From: an uncultured Bacteroidales bacterium
GTDB lineage: Bacteria > Bacteroidota > Bacteroidia > Bacteroidales > Paludibacteraceae
Length of the DNA: 64,000 bases
Assembly: GCA_947164985.1 (NCBI GenBank)
Contig: CAMUYI010000005.1
Location: 1 to 64,000, forward strand
Direction of reading: 5' to 3'
In this document: positions 31,086 through 41,400 of the stretch, in pieces
Layout: every line of letters begins with the position of its first letter
Numbering within the stretch: position 1 is the stretch's first letter
The notes under the pieces: generated by a model
Database searches by the model: none
Told to the model about the DNA's origin: nothing
What the model saw: the letters and a program-made list of their open reading frames with translations, nothing else
Program-made: the position numbers and the translations under genes

Positions 31086-32298
31086 ATTAGAACCCCATAT
31101 CGCTTTACGTTACCTTTTCTCGAAAAAAGGACACAATGCCATTAATATCGTATCCGGTATTAGTGCAGTTGCTGTTGCGGTCGTCACGGCTGCAATGATC
31201 TGCGTGCTGAGTGTGATGAACGGTTTCGGTACCATCGTCGAACATATGTTCTCGGAGTTCGATCCGGTGCTGTTGGTCGTACCTGCCGAAGGGCAGACGC
31301 TGCGCACCGATGCCGAACCGGTTCTTTCTTTATACGCGCGCGAGGACATCGAAGCCATCTCCATGCAACTGGAGCAAACGGCGCTTGTTCGGTATAAAGA
31401 GCATCAAATGCCGGCACGCGTCATGGGAGTCGATAGCCTTTTCACGGCTACCGCGCATATCGATTCGATCATCACCGATGGATTCTATTCCGTTTGGGAT
31501 GGAGCGTTTGAACGGGCGGTTTTAGGACGTGGTTTGGCGGCACAATTAGGGATGAATGCCCATTTCACAGGCGCGCTGCACCTGTACGCACCGGAAAGAA
31601 TCGGTCGCATCAACATGCTTCGTCCGGATAAGTCGCTCCGCCATGAGCATGCTTTCATCGCCGGCACGTTTGCTGTCAACCAGATCGAGTATGACGATCA
31701 ACTGATGCTCGTCTCCTTGCCGATGGCCCAACGCCTCTTCGGATACGACGAATATACGGCAAGTGCATTGAGAATCCAGCCGAAAGACAAATCACAAATC
31801 ACAAATCACAAATCTGAAATCTCCAAAACTTTAGGCTCTGCCTACAAAGTTTTGGATAGATACGAGCAACAGGCGGATTTTTTCCGCATCTTGCGTATTG
31901 AGAAATGGTTAACGGTGCTGCTGTTGGTCTTCATCCTCATCATCGCCAGCTTCAACGTTATCGGTTCGCTCTCCATGCTCATCATCGATAAGCGCGAAGA
32001 CATCCGTATCCTCTCGCATATGGGCGCAGACGAAGCGATGATACGTCGGATCTTCCTGTTCGAAGGATGGTTCATCTCTTCGCTCGGCACGCTCTCCGGC
32101 CTTATCCTCGGCGTACTCATCTGCCTTGGGCAACAACACTACGGTTGGCTCAAACTCGGTACAGGATCGGAATATATCATCTCCGCTTACCCTGTGCAGG
32201 TACAGCTTCCGGATATCGCCCTCGTGGCCGCTATCGTCCTGATTCTCGGTTTTGTAGCCGCATGGTATCCCGCACATAAAATACAAATAGACAAATGA
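31078..32298 (+). CDS. ABC transporter permease (FtsX/LolE-type)
   Basis: IALRYLFSKKGHNAINIVSGISAVAVAVVTAAMICVLSVMNGF; SFNVIGSLSMLIIDKREDIRILSHMGA; start refined to 31078. Confidence 0.9.
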   Translation: MAKLEPHIALRYLFSKKGHNAINIVSGISAVAVAVVTAAMICVLSVMNGFGTIVEHMFSEFDPVLLVVPAEGQTLRTDAEPVLSLYAREDIEAISMQLEQTALVRYKEHQMPARVMGVDSLFTATAHIDSIITDGFYSVWDGAFERAVLGRGLAAQLGMNAHFTGALHLYAPERIGRINMLRPDKSLRHEHAFIAGTFAVNQIEYDDQLMLVSLPMAQRLFGYDEYTASALRIQPKDKSQITNHKSEISKTLGSAYKVLDRYEQQADFFRILRIEKWLTVLLLVFILIIASFNVIGSLSMLIIDKREDIRILSHMGADEAMIRRIFLFEGWFISSLGTLSGLILGVLICLGQQHYGWLKLGTGSEYIISAYPVQVQLPDIALVAAIVLILGFVAAWYPAHKIQIDK

Positions 32299-32837
32299 AA
32301 AAGATTGCCTTATTTCTTGTAATAGCGCTCTGCGCAATGTCTTGCAATCAAACGACGCCTCTGCCGAAACAGGTTTATCCGGAGAGCTATACCACGGCCT
32401 ATCAGCAGATATTCGGTCATTGCTATGACTCGTTGCCGGACTTGGCGGTGGTAGCGCTGGATCTCTATTCCAAAGGACTTGATCTGGATAAAGATTCGCT
32501 CATTCGTGGAACGGGATACAATCTCTACCTCTCCGATATCTTCGTACCGGACTCTCTGCTCGAAGAAGGCGAATATATATCAATCACCAATAACCAATTA
32601 CCAATTACCGCTTTCACTTTCCTTCCCGGAAAGGACTACGGAGGTACGCCACACGGCATCTATCTGCTGACGATCGAGAATAGTAGCATCACTAAGATAC
32701 AGATCTTCGACTCGGGTTCGTTCGTCTATCGCAACGACAGCCTGCTATTCACGCTCTATTATACGAATGCCGAAGGCTATCCTGCCACCTATAACTGCAA
32801 TTTCTCGGGAACCCTCATCCCATGGGTAAAAAAATAA
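32295..32837 (+). CDS. Putative lipoprotein
   Basis: Signal peptide MKKIALFLVIALCAMSC. Confidence 0.7.
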   Translation: MKKIALFLVIALCAMSCNQTTPLPKQVYPESYTTAYQQIFGHCYDSLPDLAVVALDLYSKGLDLDKDSLIRGTGYNLYLSDIFVPDSLLEEGEYISITNNQLPITAFTFLPGKDYGGTPHGIYLLTIENSSITKIQIFDSGSFVYRNDSLLFTLYYTNAEGYPATYNCNFSGTLIPWVKK

Positions 32838-33733
32838 CATCCGATGAGCATCTCCGCCGCGAATACCATACCTGGTTGCGGTTGGAACGGGGCTACTCGC
32901 CCAATACCATCGAGGGATACGAGATGGATCTGGATAAACTGCGTACGTACGCGCAGGACAATGGTCTCGACATCGTTCATATGGATTTTGACCAGTTGCA
33001 AGCGTGCATCTATGCGCTCTGCAAGGATATGAAGTCGGAAGCCACACAGGCGCGCTTGTTGGCGGGTATCCATGCGTGGTTTCGTTTTCTGCTGTACAAA
33101 GATTATATCGAGCAGGACCCGTCCGAACTGCTGGAAGGGGCGAAGAAATCCAAACATCTGCCTACCGTGCTGACGCTGGATGAAGTGAATGCGATGATGG
33201 CGGCTATTGACCTCAGTTCGAATGAAGGGCATCGCAACCGCGCGATGCTGGAGATGCTATACGGGAGTGGACTGCGGGTAAGTGAGTTAGTCAACCTGCA
33301 ACTTAGTAAGATTTACCTTCACGAACATTACATGCTCATCGAAGGGAAGGGCTCCAAGCAACGCCTGGTGCCTATCTCGCCGGTAGCGGAGGAGTGGTTC
33401 GGTTACTGGATGCAGGAACGCGCCACCTGGCCGCTTAAGCCCGAATCGAAAGATATCGCGTTTGTCAACCGGTACGGTCGTCCTATGACTCGCGCGATGG
33501 TGTTTACTATCGTCAAACGTCTCTGCGCCGAAGCCGGCATCACCAAGACCGTTTCGCCGCATACACTCCGCCATTCGTTTGCAACCCATCTGCTGCAGAA
33601 CGGCGCGGACCTGCGTATCATCCAGCAGTTACTCGGTCATGAAGACCTCGCTACCACCGAGATCTACACCCACCTCAATGTGCAAGACCTCCGAAAAGCC
33701 ATCTTAGAATGTCATCCCGCGAATAAAGGTTAA
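32822..33733 (+). CDS. xerD: Site-specific tyrosine recombinase XerD-like
   Basis: LYGSGLRVSELVNLQL, PHTLRHSFATHLLQNGADLRIIQQLLGHEDLATTEIYTHL. Confidence 0.92.
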   Translation: MGKKITSDEHLRREYHTWLRLERGYSPNTIEGYEMDLDKLRTYAQDNGLDIVHMDFDQLQACIYALCKDMKSEATQARLLAGIHAWFRFLLYKDYIEQDPSELLEGAKKSKHLPTVLTLDEVNAMMAAIDLSSNEGHRNRAMLEMLYGSGLRVSELVNLQLSKIYLHEHYMLIEGKGSKQRLVPISPVAEEWFGYWMQERATWPLKPESKDIAFVNRYGRPMTRAMVFTIVKRLCAEAGITKTVSPHTLRHSFATHLLQNGADLRIIQQLLGHEDLATTEIYTHLNVQDLRKAILECHPANKG

Positions 33734-33742
33734 AGGTGAAAG

Positions 33743-36235
33743 ATGAAAGGTGAAAGGACATATAAGGTGAAAGGTGAAAGGTTAAAGGGGAAAGGGATTC
33801 TCATTCTCTCCTTCCTTTCAATTTTCAATTTTCAATTTTCAATTCTCCACGCTGTCGAGACCATCATTATTGGCGAAATTGTCAATGAGACAACGGGTGA
33901 GGCGATACCGAATGTCAATGTGCATTTCCGGGGTACGAAGATCGGTACGACCTCCGATGAGAACGGTTCGTATGTCTTGCGGGTGGACATGACCGGCAAG
34001 GCACAACTGGTCTTCTCGGCCGTGGGTTATTATCCGCAGCGTTTTGAAGTCGAACCGGGTACGATGGCGGGTCTGCAGGTGGCGATGCGCGAACGCGTGG
34101 CGACACTCACCGAAGTGGTCGTAGCGCCTAATGAGAACCCTGCTTTGGAACTTTTACGCCAAGTGCGGGCACATCGGCAGGACAATGACCGGACACTGCA
34201 TCCGGAAATCGGTGCCACACTGAAACGCGAACAGACGCTTTACGTCTCGCACATCAATAAGCGGCATCTGCGCCGCGCGTTATGGAAGAGCCTGCAATCG
34301 GGCATGTTAGAACAAGAGGACTCAACCTATATCCTACCGCTCTACCGCGAGACGCAGTCCTTCCGAATGGCAGGAACGGAAGCCATACCCGCCAATGACC
34401 AACAGCATCAGGCGCTGATCCTCAGCGAGACGGACTACTCTTCCCTGCTGGGCGGCGAAGGCAATCTCAATTTCTACGCCAATTCCGTCCCGCTCATGGG
34501 CCATGCCTTCCTCTCACCTTTGGCTACCGGCGGAAACCTCTATTATAAGTATTATCTTTCAGACGAAGTCGGTCTTACAGAGAACGAAAGTGAACGGTCT
34601 TACAGTGAAACGGTCTTACAGCAAAGCGGTCTCGTTCGGATTCACTTCCGAACGAGAAACCCTTTCTACGCCACGTTTAACGGCGAGATGGTAATCGATA
34701 CCGCGACCTATGCGTTGCGGTCCATTACCGCCTACGTGCCGGCAGAGGTAGCGGTGAACTATGTCAATAACCTGCATGTCTCGCAGACGCTGGCGCCGGA
34801 CGGATCTATCGCCGAAGAACATGTGTCTGCGCTATTGGACATCTCCATCAAAACAGAGAAAGCCGGCACAGTCTTCCCGACGCTCTTGCTAACGACTTCG
34901 CTGAAGAACCCTACAGCGAACAAAGTGAGCGGTCTTACAGCGAAGCGGTCCTACAGCGTCAGCGGTCTTACAGCCGAAGGCGGTCCATCAAAGGCAGACA
35001 GTGCCTTCACGGCGCTGGATTCTCTGCCTTTGATAAAAACCGCCAAGTGGTTTGCGACGATCGCAACGACGGGATATATTCCTACCGGCACGTTCCTCGA
35101 TATCGGTCACATAGAAGAGATCTTGCAAGTGAATCATCACGAAGGCGTGCATTTCGGTCTGCCCTTCCGCACGAACGAGAAACTATCCAAGGTCGTGAGT
35201 CTCGAGGCCTCGGTAGGCTATGGTATCAAGGACCGCAGCCCAAAGGGCATGGGACGCATATCGGTGAACCTGCCTACGGCGCGCAAGCAAACGATGCAAC
35301 TGGAGTACAACGATCATTATGTATGGTCGGAGGTCGATGATTTCGATCGGATGCTCCGCGAGAACTCGATGGGTTGGGGTAACTTTGACTTCACGGCATA
35401 TGCGTTTGAGGCCCTGCATCGCGACAGCCTATGCGTCAATACCGCCATGCGGCAGAGACAATTTCAATTGCATTGGTTTGCAGATTGGCATAAGAATGTA
35501 GAGACCCATACCTTCATTCGCGCAGGATGGCAAGACGGCTATGCATATCAATCGTTGTCCGCCATCGTGCGTCTCAGTTGGGGCGAACGCAAGTACGACG
35601 GTTATTTCATGCGCCGCTATGCCTACTCACCCAAGTATCCGGTGCTCTATGCCGGCTTCGAAACCGGACATTGGAGTCTTACAGCCGAAGGCGGTCTTTA
35701 TTGCCATTTGCGCCTTATGCTGACGCAACACGCTAACTTAGGTATGGGCGGTATGCTCACCTATGCCCTGCAGGCGGGTGCTATCTTCGGGCACGTGCCT
35801 ACGTCCCTACTCTGGCAGGCAAGTGCGAACCAAGGTTATGCGTATGATCCGTACCGTTTCACGATGCTGCATGGCGGACAACTGCTGGCAGATAAGTACG
35901 TAGCGCTGCATGCCGAATGGAACGGCGAGGGAATCCTCTTCAACCTCATCCCGGGTATCCGATGGCTCCATCTCCGCGAACTCGTCGAAGCCAAGATCGC
36001 TTATGGATATTTATCTTACAGCGTAAGCGGTCTTACAGCGAAGCGGTCTTACAGTGCTAACGGTCTTACAGGCGAAGCCGGTCTCTACACGGAGGTAGGC
36101 CTCGGATTAGGTAACATCCTCCGCGTCTGTGACCTCTATTCCGTCTGGGGCTTCATGCCAAATGACCAAATGGTAAATGACAAAATGGTAAATGTCATGT
36201 GGGGTATGCGTTTCCGCATTCATTTAGGCCTCTAA
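33743..36235 (+). CDS. DUF5686/carboxypeptidase-like regulatory domain outer-membrane protein
   Basis: IIIGEIVNETTGEAIPNVNVHFRGTKIGTTSDENGSYVLRV; embedded SYSVSGLTAKRS repeats. Confidence 0.8.
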   Translation: MKGERTYKVKGERLKGKGILILSFLSIFNFQFSILHAVETIIIGEIVNETTGEAIPNVNVHFRGTKIGTTSDENGSYVLRVDMTGKAQLVFSAVGYYPQRFEVEPGTMAGLQVAMRERVATLTEVVVAPNENPALELLRQVRAHRQDNDRTLHPEIGATLKREQTLYVSHINKRHLRRALWKSLQSGMLEQEDSTYILPLYRETQSFRMAGTEAIPANDQQHQALILSETDYSSLLGGEGNLNFYANSVPLMGHAFLSPLATGGNLYYKYYLSDEVGLTENESERSYSETVLQQSGLVRIHFRTRNPFYATFNGEMVIDTATYALRSITAYVPAEVAVNYVNNLHVSQTLAPDGSIAEEHVSALLDISIKTEKAGTVFPTLLLTTSLKNPTANKVSGLTAKRSYSVSGLTAEGGPSKADSAFTALDSLPLIKTAKWFATIATTGYIPTGTFLDIGHIEEILQVNHHEGVHFGLPFRTNEKLSKVVSLEASVGYGIKDRSPKGMGRISVNLPTARKQTMQLEYNDHYVWSEVDDFDRMLRENSMGWGNFDFTAYAFEALHRDSLCVNTAMRQRQFQLHWFADWHKNVETHTFIRAGWQDGYAYQSLSAIVRLSWGERKYDGYFMRRYAYSPKYPVLYAGFETGHWSLTAEGGLYCHLRLMLTQHANLGMGGMLTYALQAGAIFGHVPTSLLWQASANQGYAYDPYRFTMLHGGQLLADKYVALHAEWNGEGILFNLIPGIRWLHLRELVEAKIAYGYLSYSVSGLTAKRSYSANGLTGEAGLYTEVGLGLGNILRVCDLYSVWGFMPNDQMVNDKMVNVMWGMRFRIHLGL

Positions 36236-36312
36236 CGGCATGATTTTTGTAGGATTCCTTATAGCGTCGTCATGACGTCATAACGTAATATCGTCATAAA
36301 AATTATAGCTCT

Positions 36313-36591
36313 ATGGAAAAGAAACAACTAACGCGCAGTACCAACAAGATGTTGGCAGGCGTATGTAGCGGAATTGCAGAGTATTTTGATTTGGATATCA
36401 CGCTGGTGCGTGTCTGCTATGCAGCGTTAACGATCTTCACTACCTGCTTCCCGGGAGTGCTTTTGTATCTGCTGCTGATTCTCATTATGCCGGCAGCGCC
36501 GCAGGCATCAGCACCTTCTTCCAATTCACAGAAGGGTCGCAAACCCGAACCGGAAGATGTCGAGTACACCAACGTAAAAAAAGAGGACTAA
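36313..36591 (+). CDS. PspC domain protein
   Basis: KKQLTRSTNKMLAGVCSGIAEYFDLDITLVRVCYAALTIFT. Confidence 0.92.
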   Translation: MEKKQLTRSTNKMLAGVCSGIAEYFDLDITLVRVCYAALTIFTTCFPGVLLYLLLILIMPAAPQASAPSSNSQKGRKPEPEDVEYTNVKKED

Positions 36592-36609
36592 CAAATCCTC
36601 TTTTTTTTT
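36576..36609. terminator. Bidirectional terminator between convergent genes
   Basis: AAAAAAAGAGGA-ctaacaaa-TCCTCTTTTTTTTT. Confidence 0.85.
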
Positions 36610-36629
36610 GTGTTGTTTACTGTTGGTCT

Positions 36630-36896
36630 TCAAGCATCGTGGTTATATTGAGCATAGTTGCCCAAAATCTGCTCAATGTGAATTACCTCCGGACATTCGT
36701 CCCATGTAAAACCACCGCCCATCAAGTACCAGTTCTTACGCTTACGTACCGGCACTTTCTTTATAGACGGGAACGCCGAAATGGGCATTGTTATCTGCCT
36801 ACCATCTTTCAGCACTACTTGGAACTTTCCTCTCGCCGGAAACACCAACTTGCTAATCGTGGGCTTAATATCCCAATATCCTTCTACCTGTGCCAT
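36630..36896 (-). CDS. DUF2442-type small protein
   Basis: GKFQVVLKDGRQITMPISAFPSI...WDECPEVIHIEQIL. Confidence 0.7.
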   Translation of the reverse strand: MAQVEGYWDIKPTISKLVFPARGKFQVVLKDGRQITMPISAFPSIKKVPVRKRKNWYLMGGGFTWDECPEVIHIEQILGNYAQYNHDA

Positions 36897-36897
36897 A

Positions 36898-37188
36898 TTA
36901 TTTAGTGATTTTAATTAATTTCACATTTCCACCTTTCTTAAAAATCTGCCATTGTTTAAGCAATAACTCTTTGTTTTCTTCAATTATTTGCTCCAATTCC
37001 TTTAATTGCGCATCTGTCAAATCTCCTTCTTTAGACAACTCCACCTTCGGTTCTAACCAAAATTTGGCAAAATGCTCTGTATCTTTCTTACCGACATGGA
37101 CATGTGCTCTATTCTCATTTACGTCTCTTCCGAAAAACAAGAACGTCCACACGATCTTTGCCGTCATGTATAATAGTACTTTAGGCAT
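36898..37188 (-). CDS. DUF4160-type small protein paired with DUF2442
   Basis: MPKVLLYMTAKIVWTFLFFGRDVNENRAHVHVGK...FWLEPKVEL; start refined to 37188. Confidence 0.7.
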   Translation of the reverse strand: MPKVLLYMTAKIVWTFLFFGRDVNENRAHVHVGKKDTEHFAKFWLEPKVELSKEGDLTDAQLKELEQIIEENKELLLKQWQIFKKGGNVKLIKITK

Positions 37189-37203
37189 ATGCTTCCTTTC
37201 CTT

Positions 37204-37300
37204 CAATTTTGCGCCGCAAAATTACAATAAATAATTGATATATGCAAATTTTTGAGGGAAAATTCTTCGTTTTGGGAACATTTTGAAGCATTTTGGACAT
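37204..37300. repeat. About 95-bp promoter-containing direct repeat, copy 1
   Basis: caattttgcgccgcaaaattacaataaataattgatatatgcaaatttttgagggaaaattcttcgttttgggaacattttg; matches 37928-38020. Confidence 0.9.
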
Positions 37301-37308
37301 ATATACAC

Positions 37309-37339
37309 ATCAAAGGCAGCCGGGAAAGCTGCCTTTGAT
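37309..37339. terminator. Perfect 12-bp hairpin (terminator-like)
   Basis: ATCAAAGGCAGC-cgggaaa-GCTGCCTTTGAT. Confidence 0.65.
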
Positions 37340-37426
37340 TGTTGAATGCCTTAGCAGAGACTCTCGCGACCATTTCGCGACCATTACGGACGTCACTGTA
37401 GGGTGCCTTTTCCCCCCATAACTAAA

Positions 37427-37450
37427 CAACCCCGCCAAATTGGCAGGGCT
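37427..37450. terminator. Terminator-like hairpin
   Basis: aacaaccccGCCAAaTTGGCagggct; same family as 38201-38229. Confidence 0.55.
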
Positions 37451-37456
37451 ATCAAA

Positions 37457-37666
37457 TTATCGTTGCAAGAACCCATCAAAACATAGGTCCTCATCTATCA
37501 GAGGCCAATGAATACCATAGGGCGAACATTCGTAGTTGGCTCTCTCTTTCTCGCTTGCATGCAGTAACCTAGGGTAGCGTGCGAATGGCTCACATGCCTC
37601 ACGACCATCAGCAGTACGTATCCATACTCCTGTGTCGGTCAACCATATTTTAGAAACATTAAGCAT
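37457..37666 (-). CDS. DUF2442-like small protein (second pair)
   Basis: MLNVSKIWLTDTGVWIRTADGREACEPFARYPRLLHASEKERANYECSPYGIHWPLIDEDLCFDGFL. Confidence 0.65.
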   Translation of the reverse strand: MLNVSKIWLTDTGVWIRTADGREACEPFARYPRLLHASEKERANYECSPYGIHWPLIDEDLCFDGFLQR

Positions 37667-37671
37667 AGCTA

Positions 37672-37911
37672 TTAGTTTTTGAAATATTCATTCCAACGAT
37701 TTACAATAATTTCCTTATTTTCCTCTATGACGGATTCTGCCAATCTCAGTTCTGATGCCTTTAATCCATTATTCTCAATGAGTTTAACCTCTGGCTCTAC
37801 GCTGAATTTAGCTTCGTGCTTTTGGTCCTTAATAACATGCACATGTACCGGCTCGTGGTCGTTCGAATAAAACATAAAGCGGAACCCAAATAAGTTAAAT
37901 AATGTTGGCAT
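37672..37911 (-). CDS. DUF4160-type small protein (second pair)
   Basis: FGFRFMFYSNDHEPVHVHVIKDQKHEAKFSVEPEVKL. Confidence 0.75.
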   Translation of the reverse strand: MPTLFNLFGFRFMFYSNDHEPVHVHVIKDQKHEAKFSVEPEVKLIENNGLKASELRLAESVIEENKEIIVNRWNEYFKN

Positions 37912-37927
37912 AATAGTTTTGTATTTT

Positions 37928-38020
37928 CAATTTTGCGCTGCAAAATTACAATAAAAAATTGATATATGCAAATTTTTGAGGGAAAATTCTTCGTTTTGGG
38001 AACATTTTGGGTTATTTTGG
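37928..38020. repeat. About 95-bp promoter-containing direct repeat, copy 2
   Basis: caattttgcgctgcaaaattacaataaaaaattgatatatgcaaatttttgagggaaaattcttcgttttgggaacattttg. Confidence 0.9.
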
Positions 38021-38063
38021 ACTAAGTTTCCATTTTTTCTCGTAATTGGCGTATACTTATTAT

Positions 38064-38127
38064 AGTATGTTATTAGTAGGTGATTAGTAGGTGATTAGTA
38101 GGTGATTAGTAGGTTATTAGTATATTA
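38064..38127. repeat. Degenerate 11-bp tandem repeat (GATTAGTAGGT)n, second locus
   Basis: gttattagtaggtgattagtaggtgattagtaggtgattagtaggttattagta. Confidence 0.9.
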
Positions 38128-38200
38128 TAATCGGTATCATCTCACGAACATCACGACCATCTCGCGACCATTACGGAACGTCACCGATAGATAATAACCA

Positions 38201-38229
38201 AACAACCCCGCCAAATTGGCAGGGTTGTT
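38201..38229. terminator. Terminator-like hairpin
   Basis: AACAACCCcGCCAAaTTGGCaGGGTTGTT. Confidence 0.7.
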
Positions 38230-38257
38230 ACGTTCATTCGTCTAATGGCGAGAGGGG

Positions 38258-38404
38258 TTAATTACCGGTGATTTCTTCACCGCCTCCAAGGCCTCCTGTT
38301 CCAGAACCACTATTAATGAGTGATCCGGGGCTTCCTGCCTGCATCAAAGACGTAGCAAAAACTTCTGCTACCTCTACAATTGGTTGATTATAATTCTTTT
38401 TCAT
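38258..38404 (-). CDS. Small peptide of MKKxYxxPxxEV...Gly-rich type (48 aa)
   Basis: MKKNYNQPIVEVAEVFATSLMQAGSPGSLINSGSGTGGLGGGEEITGN; own TACCTTTG promoter upstream (minus strand, near 38424). Confidence 0.65.
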   Translation of the reverse strand: MKKNYNQPIVEVAEVFATSLMQAGSPGSLINSGSGTGGLGGGEEITGN

Positions 38405-38490
38405 AATTCTCAATTTTACAAATCGGCTGCAAAGGTACGGCAAATTTTTGACATATGCAAATTTTTGCCGTACTTTTTGCCGAATTTAGT

Positions 38491-41400
38491 TTATTTTACC
38501 AGACGACCAGTAGCGTCATACATCTTCTCACCGCGGAGGATGAAGATCTGACCGTTGATCATTACCTTAACCGGAGCCTCAGCAGCGTTGATAGCATCAA
38601 TACCGGTAGCAACTTGCTCTCCATGAACGGTCATAACTACGCGACGACGCGGAGCATTGCCTTGTTGCGGCTCGTTACTATAAGCCGGAACTCCTGTCAT
38701 ATCCAAGTATGCACGGTTTGCGCCAACATATACATTATCCGAGTTAACATAGTACAATGCGTTATTGTAGATAATGTAGTTAGTAGCGACCTGTGCAATC
38801 GATGCTTGCTCGAACGCGCCGACCAGACCATTGTTGCCTTCGGTTACAGGAGCTAATACTGCATCACCGGTGTAAGCAACCTCAAGCGTGCTTGCTGCTG
38901 CACGGAAGATATACGGACGACCTGCATCGAGTGTACCGGTAACTTCTTCAAGGATGATATCTTTGTTGTTTGCAGCCTTGCTGAGTACTCTCCAAATAGA
39001 GCCAGCTTTAACAGCGGTAACTGCCTTGTCAAGACACATGGTGTAGTACCAACCTTCGGTCAAACCATTACGAACTTCGGTGTAATTCACTACCGGCGGT
39101 TCCGGAGTATCCTCTTCGAGCATGTAAAGAGCCACCAAAGTTCCTGTCGTCGAATTCGTAGCATAGCAAGAGAAGATAGGATTACCATTATTAGGATTAT
39201 AACGCATCAGTTTGCGAGTATTCTCACCTTGAGCGGTAATAGTTGCTTTAGCATCTGTATCAATGCTAATACTCCACTGACCTTCAGCATCATTAGTCTC
39301 TTGAGATTTTAGATAGTTGCTACCAGAAGAAGCAGCACAGAGATATTTATTATCTGTTCCCTGGAATGCCCATATGCCTTCACTTACTGCAACCAAAGTA
39401 AACACTTTCGTCCCTTCTTCAGGAGTAAGTGATGCGCCAGCAACAGCACTTTCGATTGCTCCACGGTTATTACTACGTTGCTCTGCCATCGTGTTGATAG
39501 TACCATCTGCATTTATATATTGAGCAATAATAATCTTCTTACCAGCAGCAAGTGTGGAAGCATCAGTTACAAGCGTCCAAGTACCGGTAACATCATCCTC
39601 AGCAACAGGCTCGGTAACGGTCAGAGAGAGGCTGATTTCTTTTGCGGTTGCCTGACCAGCGTTATCGCTAATGGTCAGCGTTGCTGCAAATGTACCTACG
39701 TTAGCGGAGCTTGCCGAAACGATAATAGTTCCACTTGCGGAGAGAGCCATCGGGTCAGCGCTAAATGCAGCAGCGCCTTCACCAGTAATCGCCACCGTAG
39801 CAGCTGCCACATTCTGCAGCGTTACCTGAAGATTCTTTGCATTGATAGTAGCACCTTGCTCTACAGAGCCAAAGTTCAGATAAGTTGTCGGATTAGTAAT
39901 GATTTCCGGGGTCGGATCATTTACAATAATCGTGTACGAAATTGTAGCCGGCTTATAGTCATCATTTCCAGCAAAAGTAGCGGTAATGTGTGCCGTACCG
40001 GTTGCATTATCAACAAGCGAAACAACACCTGCGTTAACTTCTGCCAAGTACTCATTATCACTTTCAATTGTGATTGCACTTGCGTCAATGCCGTTCGGGT
40101 TCTGCAATGTCGCAGCAGTAAATTCATCACCAAGCGTGATTTCTATTTCATCAGTACTCCATGCTAAACCAGAAGCAGCACGAGTATCTTCAACATAATA
40201 AACTTTCAGCAGCGTCATACGAACCTGCTCATTCGAAGCTGTTAGCGATACAGAATTAGCATCACCCGTCCATTGGTTGTTGTCCTTATCAAGAGCTGGA
40301 TCATCTGCAAAACCATCAATCGGTTTATCAGTTGTGCACGTAAATTCGATCTTCTTGATCTTATAATCCGTAGAAGACAATGTCATCGTTTGATTCTTGT
40401 ACAAACGATAATTTTCGCCATTACCCATTGCTCCGTTTGTGAACTCTAATGTAAAGCCGCCTTTGGTAATGGACAACTCATTTGTACCTGCAATATCTAC
40501 AGTAGCATCAAACGTTATATTATCCAAACCTGCTTCATTAACCGTAATGGTGTAAGAAACAATTGCGGGTTTATAGTCATCATTACCATTGAAGGTAGCA
40601 GTAATAGTAGCCGTACCAGTTGCATCAGCTACGAGCGAAACAACACCTGCGTTAACTTCTGCCAAGTTCTCATTATCACTTTCAATTGTGATCTCAGCAG
40701 CATCAATGCTATTCGGGTTCTGCAATGTCGGAGCAGTAAACTCATCACCAACGGTCAACTCAATAGCGTCAGTACTCCAAGCTAAACCAGCAGCAGAACG
40801 GTTGTCAGGAATGTACGAAACAATGATCTTGCTCATACGAACTTGGTGTCCGGAAGCCGTCAAAACAACCTCACTTGCATTACCTGTCCATTTGTCATTT
40901 GATACGCCTGCAAAACCATCAGATGTATAACTACCGCCAGTTGTTACGAATTCTATCTTCTTAATATTACCAACTGTAGAAGTTACTGTAAGATTTGCAT
41001 TTTTGAAGCATTGATAATAAGAGATAAGATTACTTTGATCATTTACACCATCCGTGTGTGAAGTTTTGATATTGATACCGCTCTTGGTAACACCTTCATC
41101 ATTATCTTCCGCGATATCTGAAGCCAAAGTAGCATCAAAGGTTACTTTTGTGAGCGAAGGATTAACAATGGTAAGGGTGTATGTTGCTGTACCTGCTAAG
41201 TGAGTAGCGTCTCCCGTTGTGGAAGCAGTGATTGTCACTACACCATCTTCATTACCAACAGTTACTTCACCATTCTCATCAACAGTTGCCAAATTCTCAT
41301 CACTGCTGGTATACGTTACCGTTAAACTATTAGGATTCGAAAGATCATTGGTAAATGCAGCTGCATTGATTTCTTTCTCAATAGCCTTTATTGCATAGTT

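Noticed and set aside
32822-33733. Tyrosine recombinase as evidence for a mobile element or integron
   Set aside because: The protein looks like housekeeping XerD within a co-oriented overlapping gene run; no attachment repeats were seen near it.
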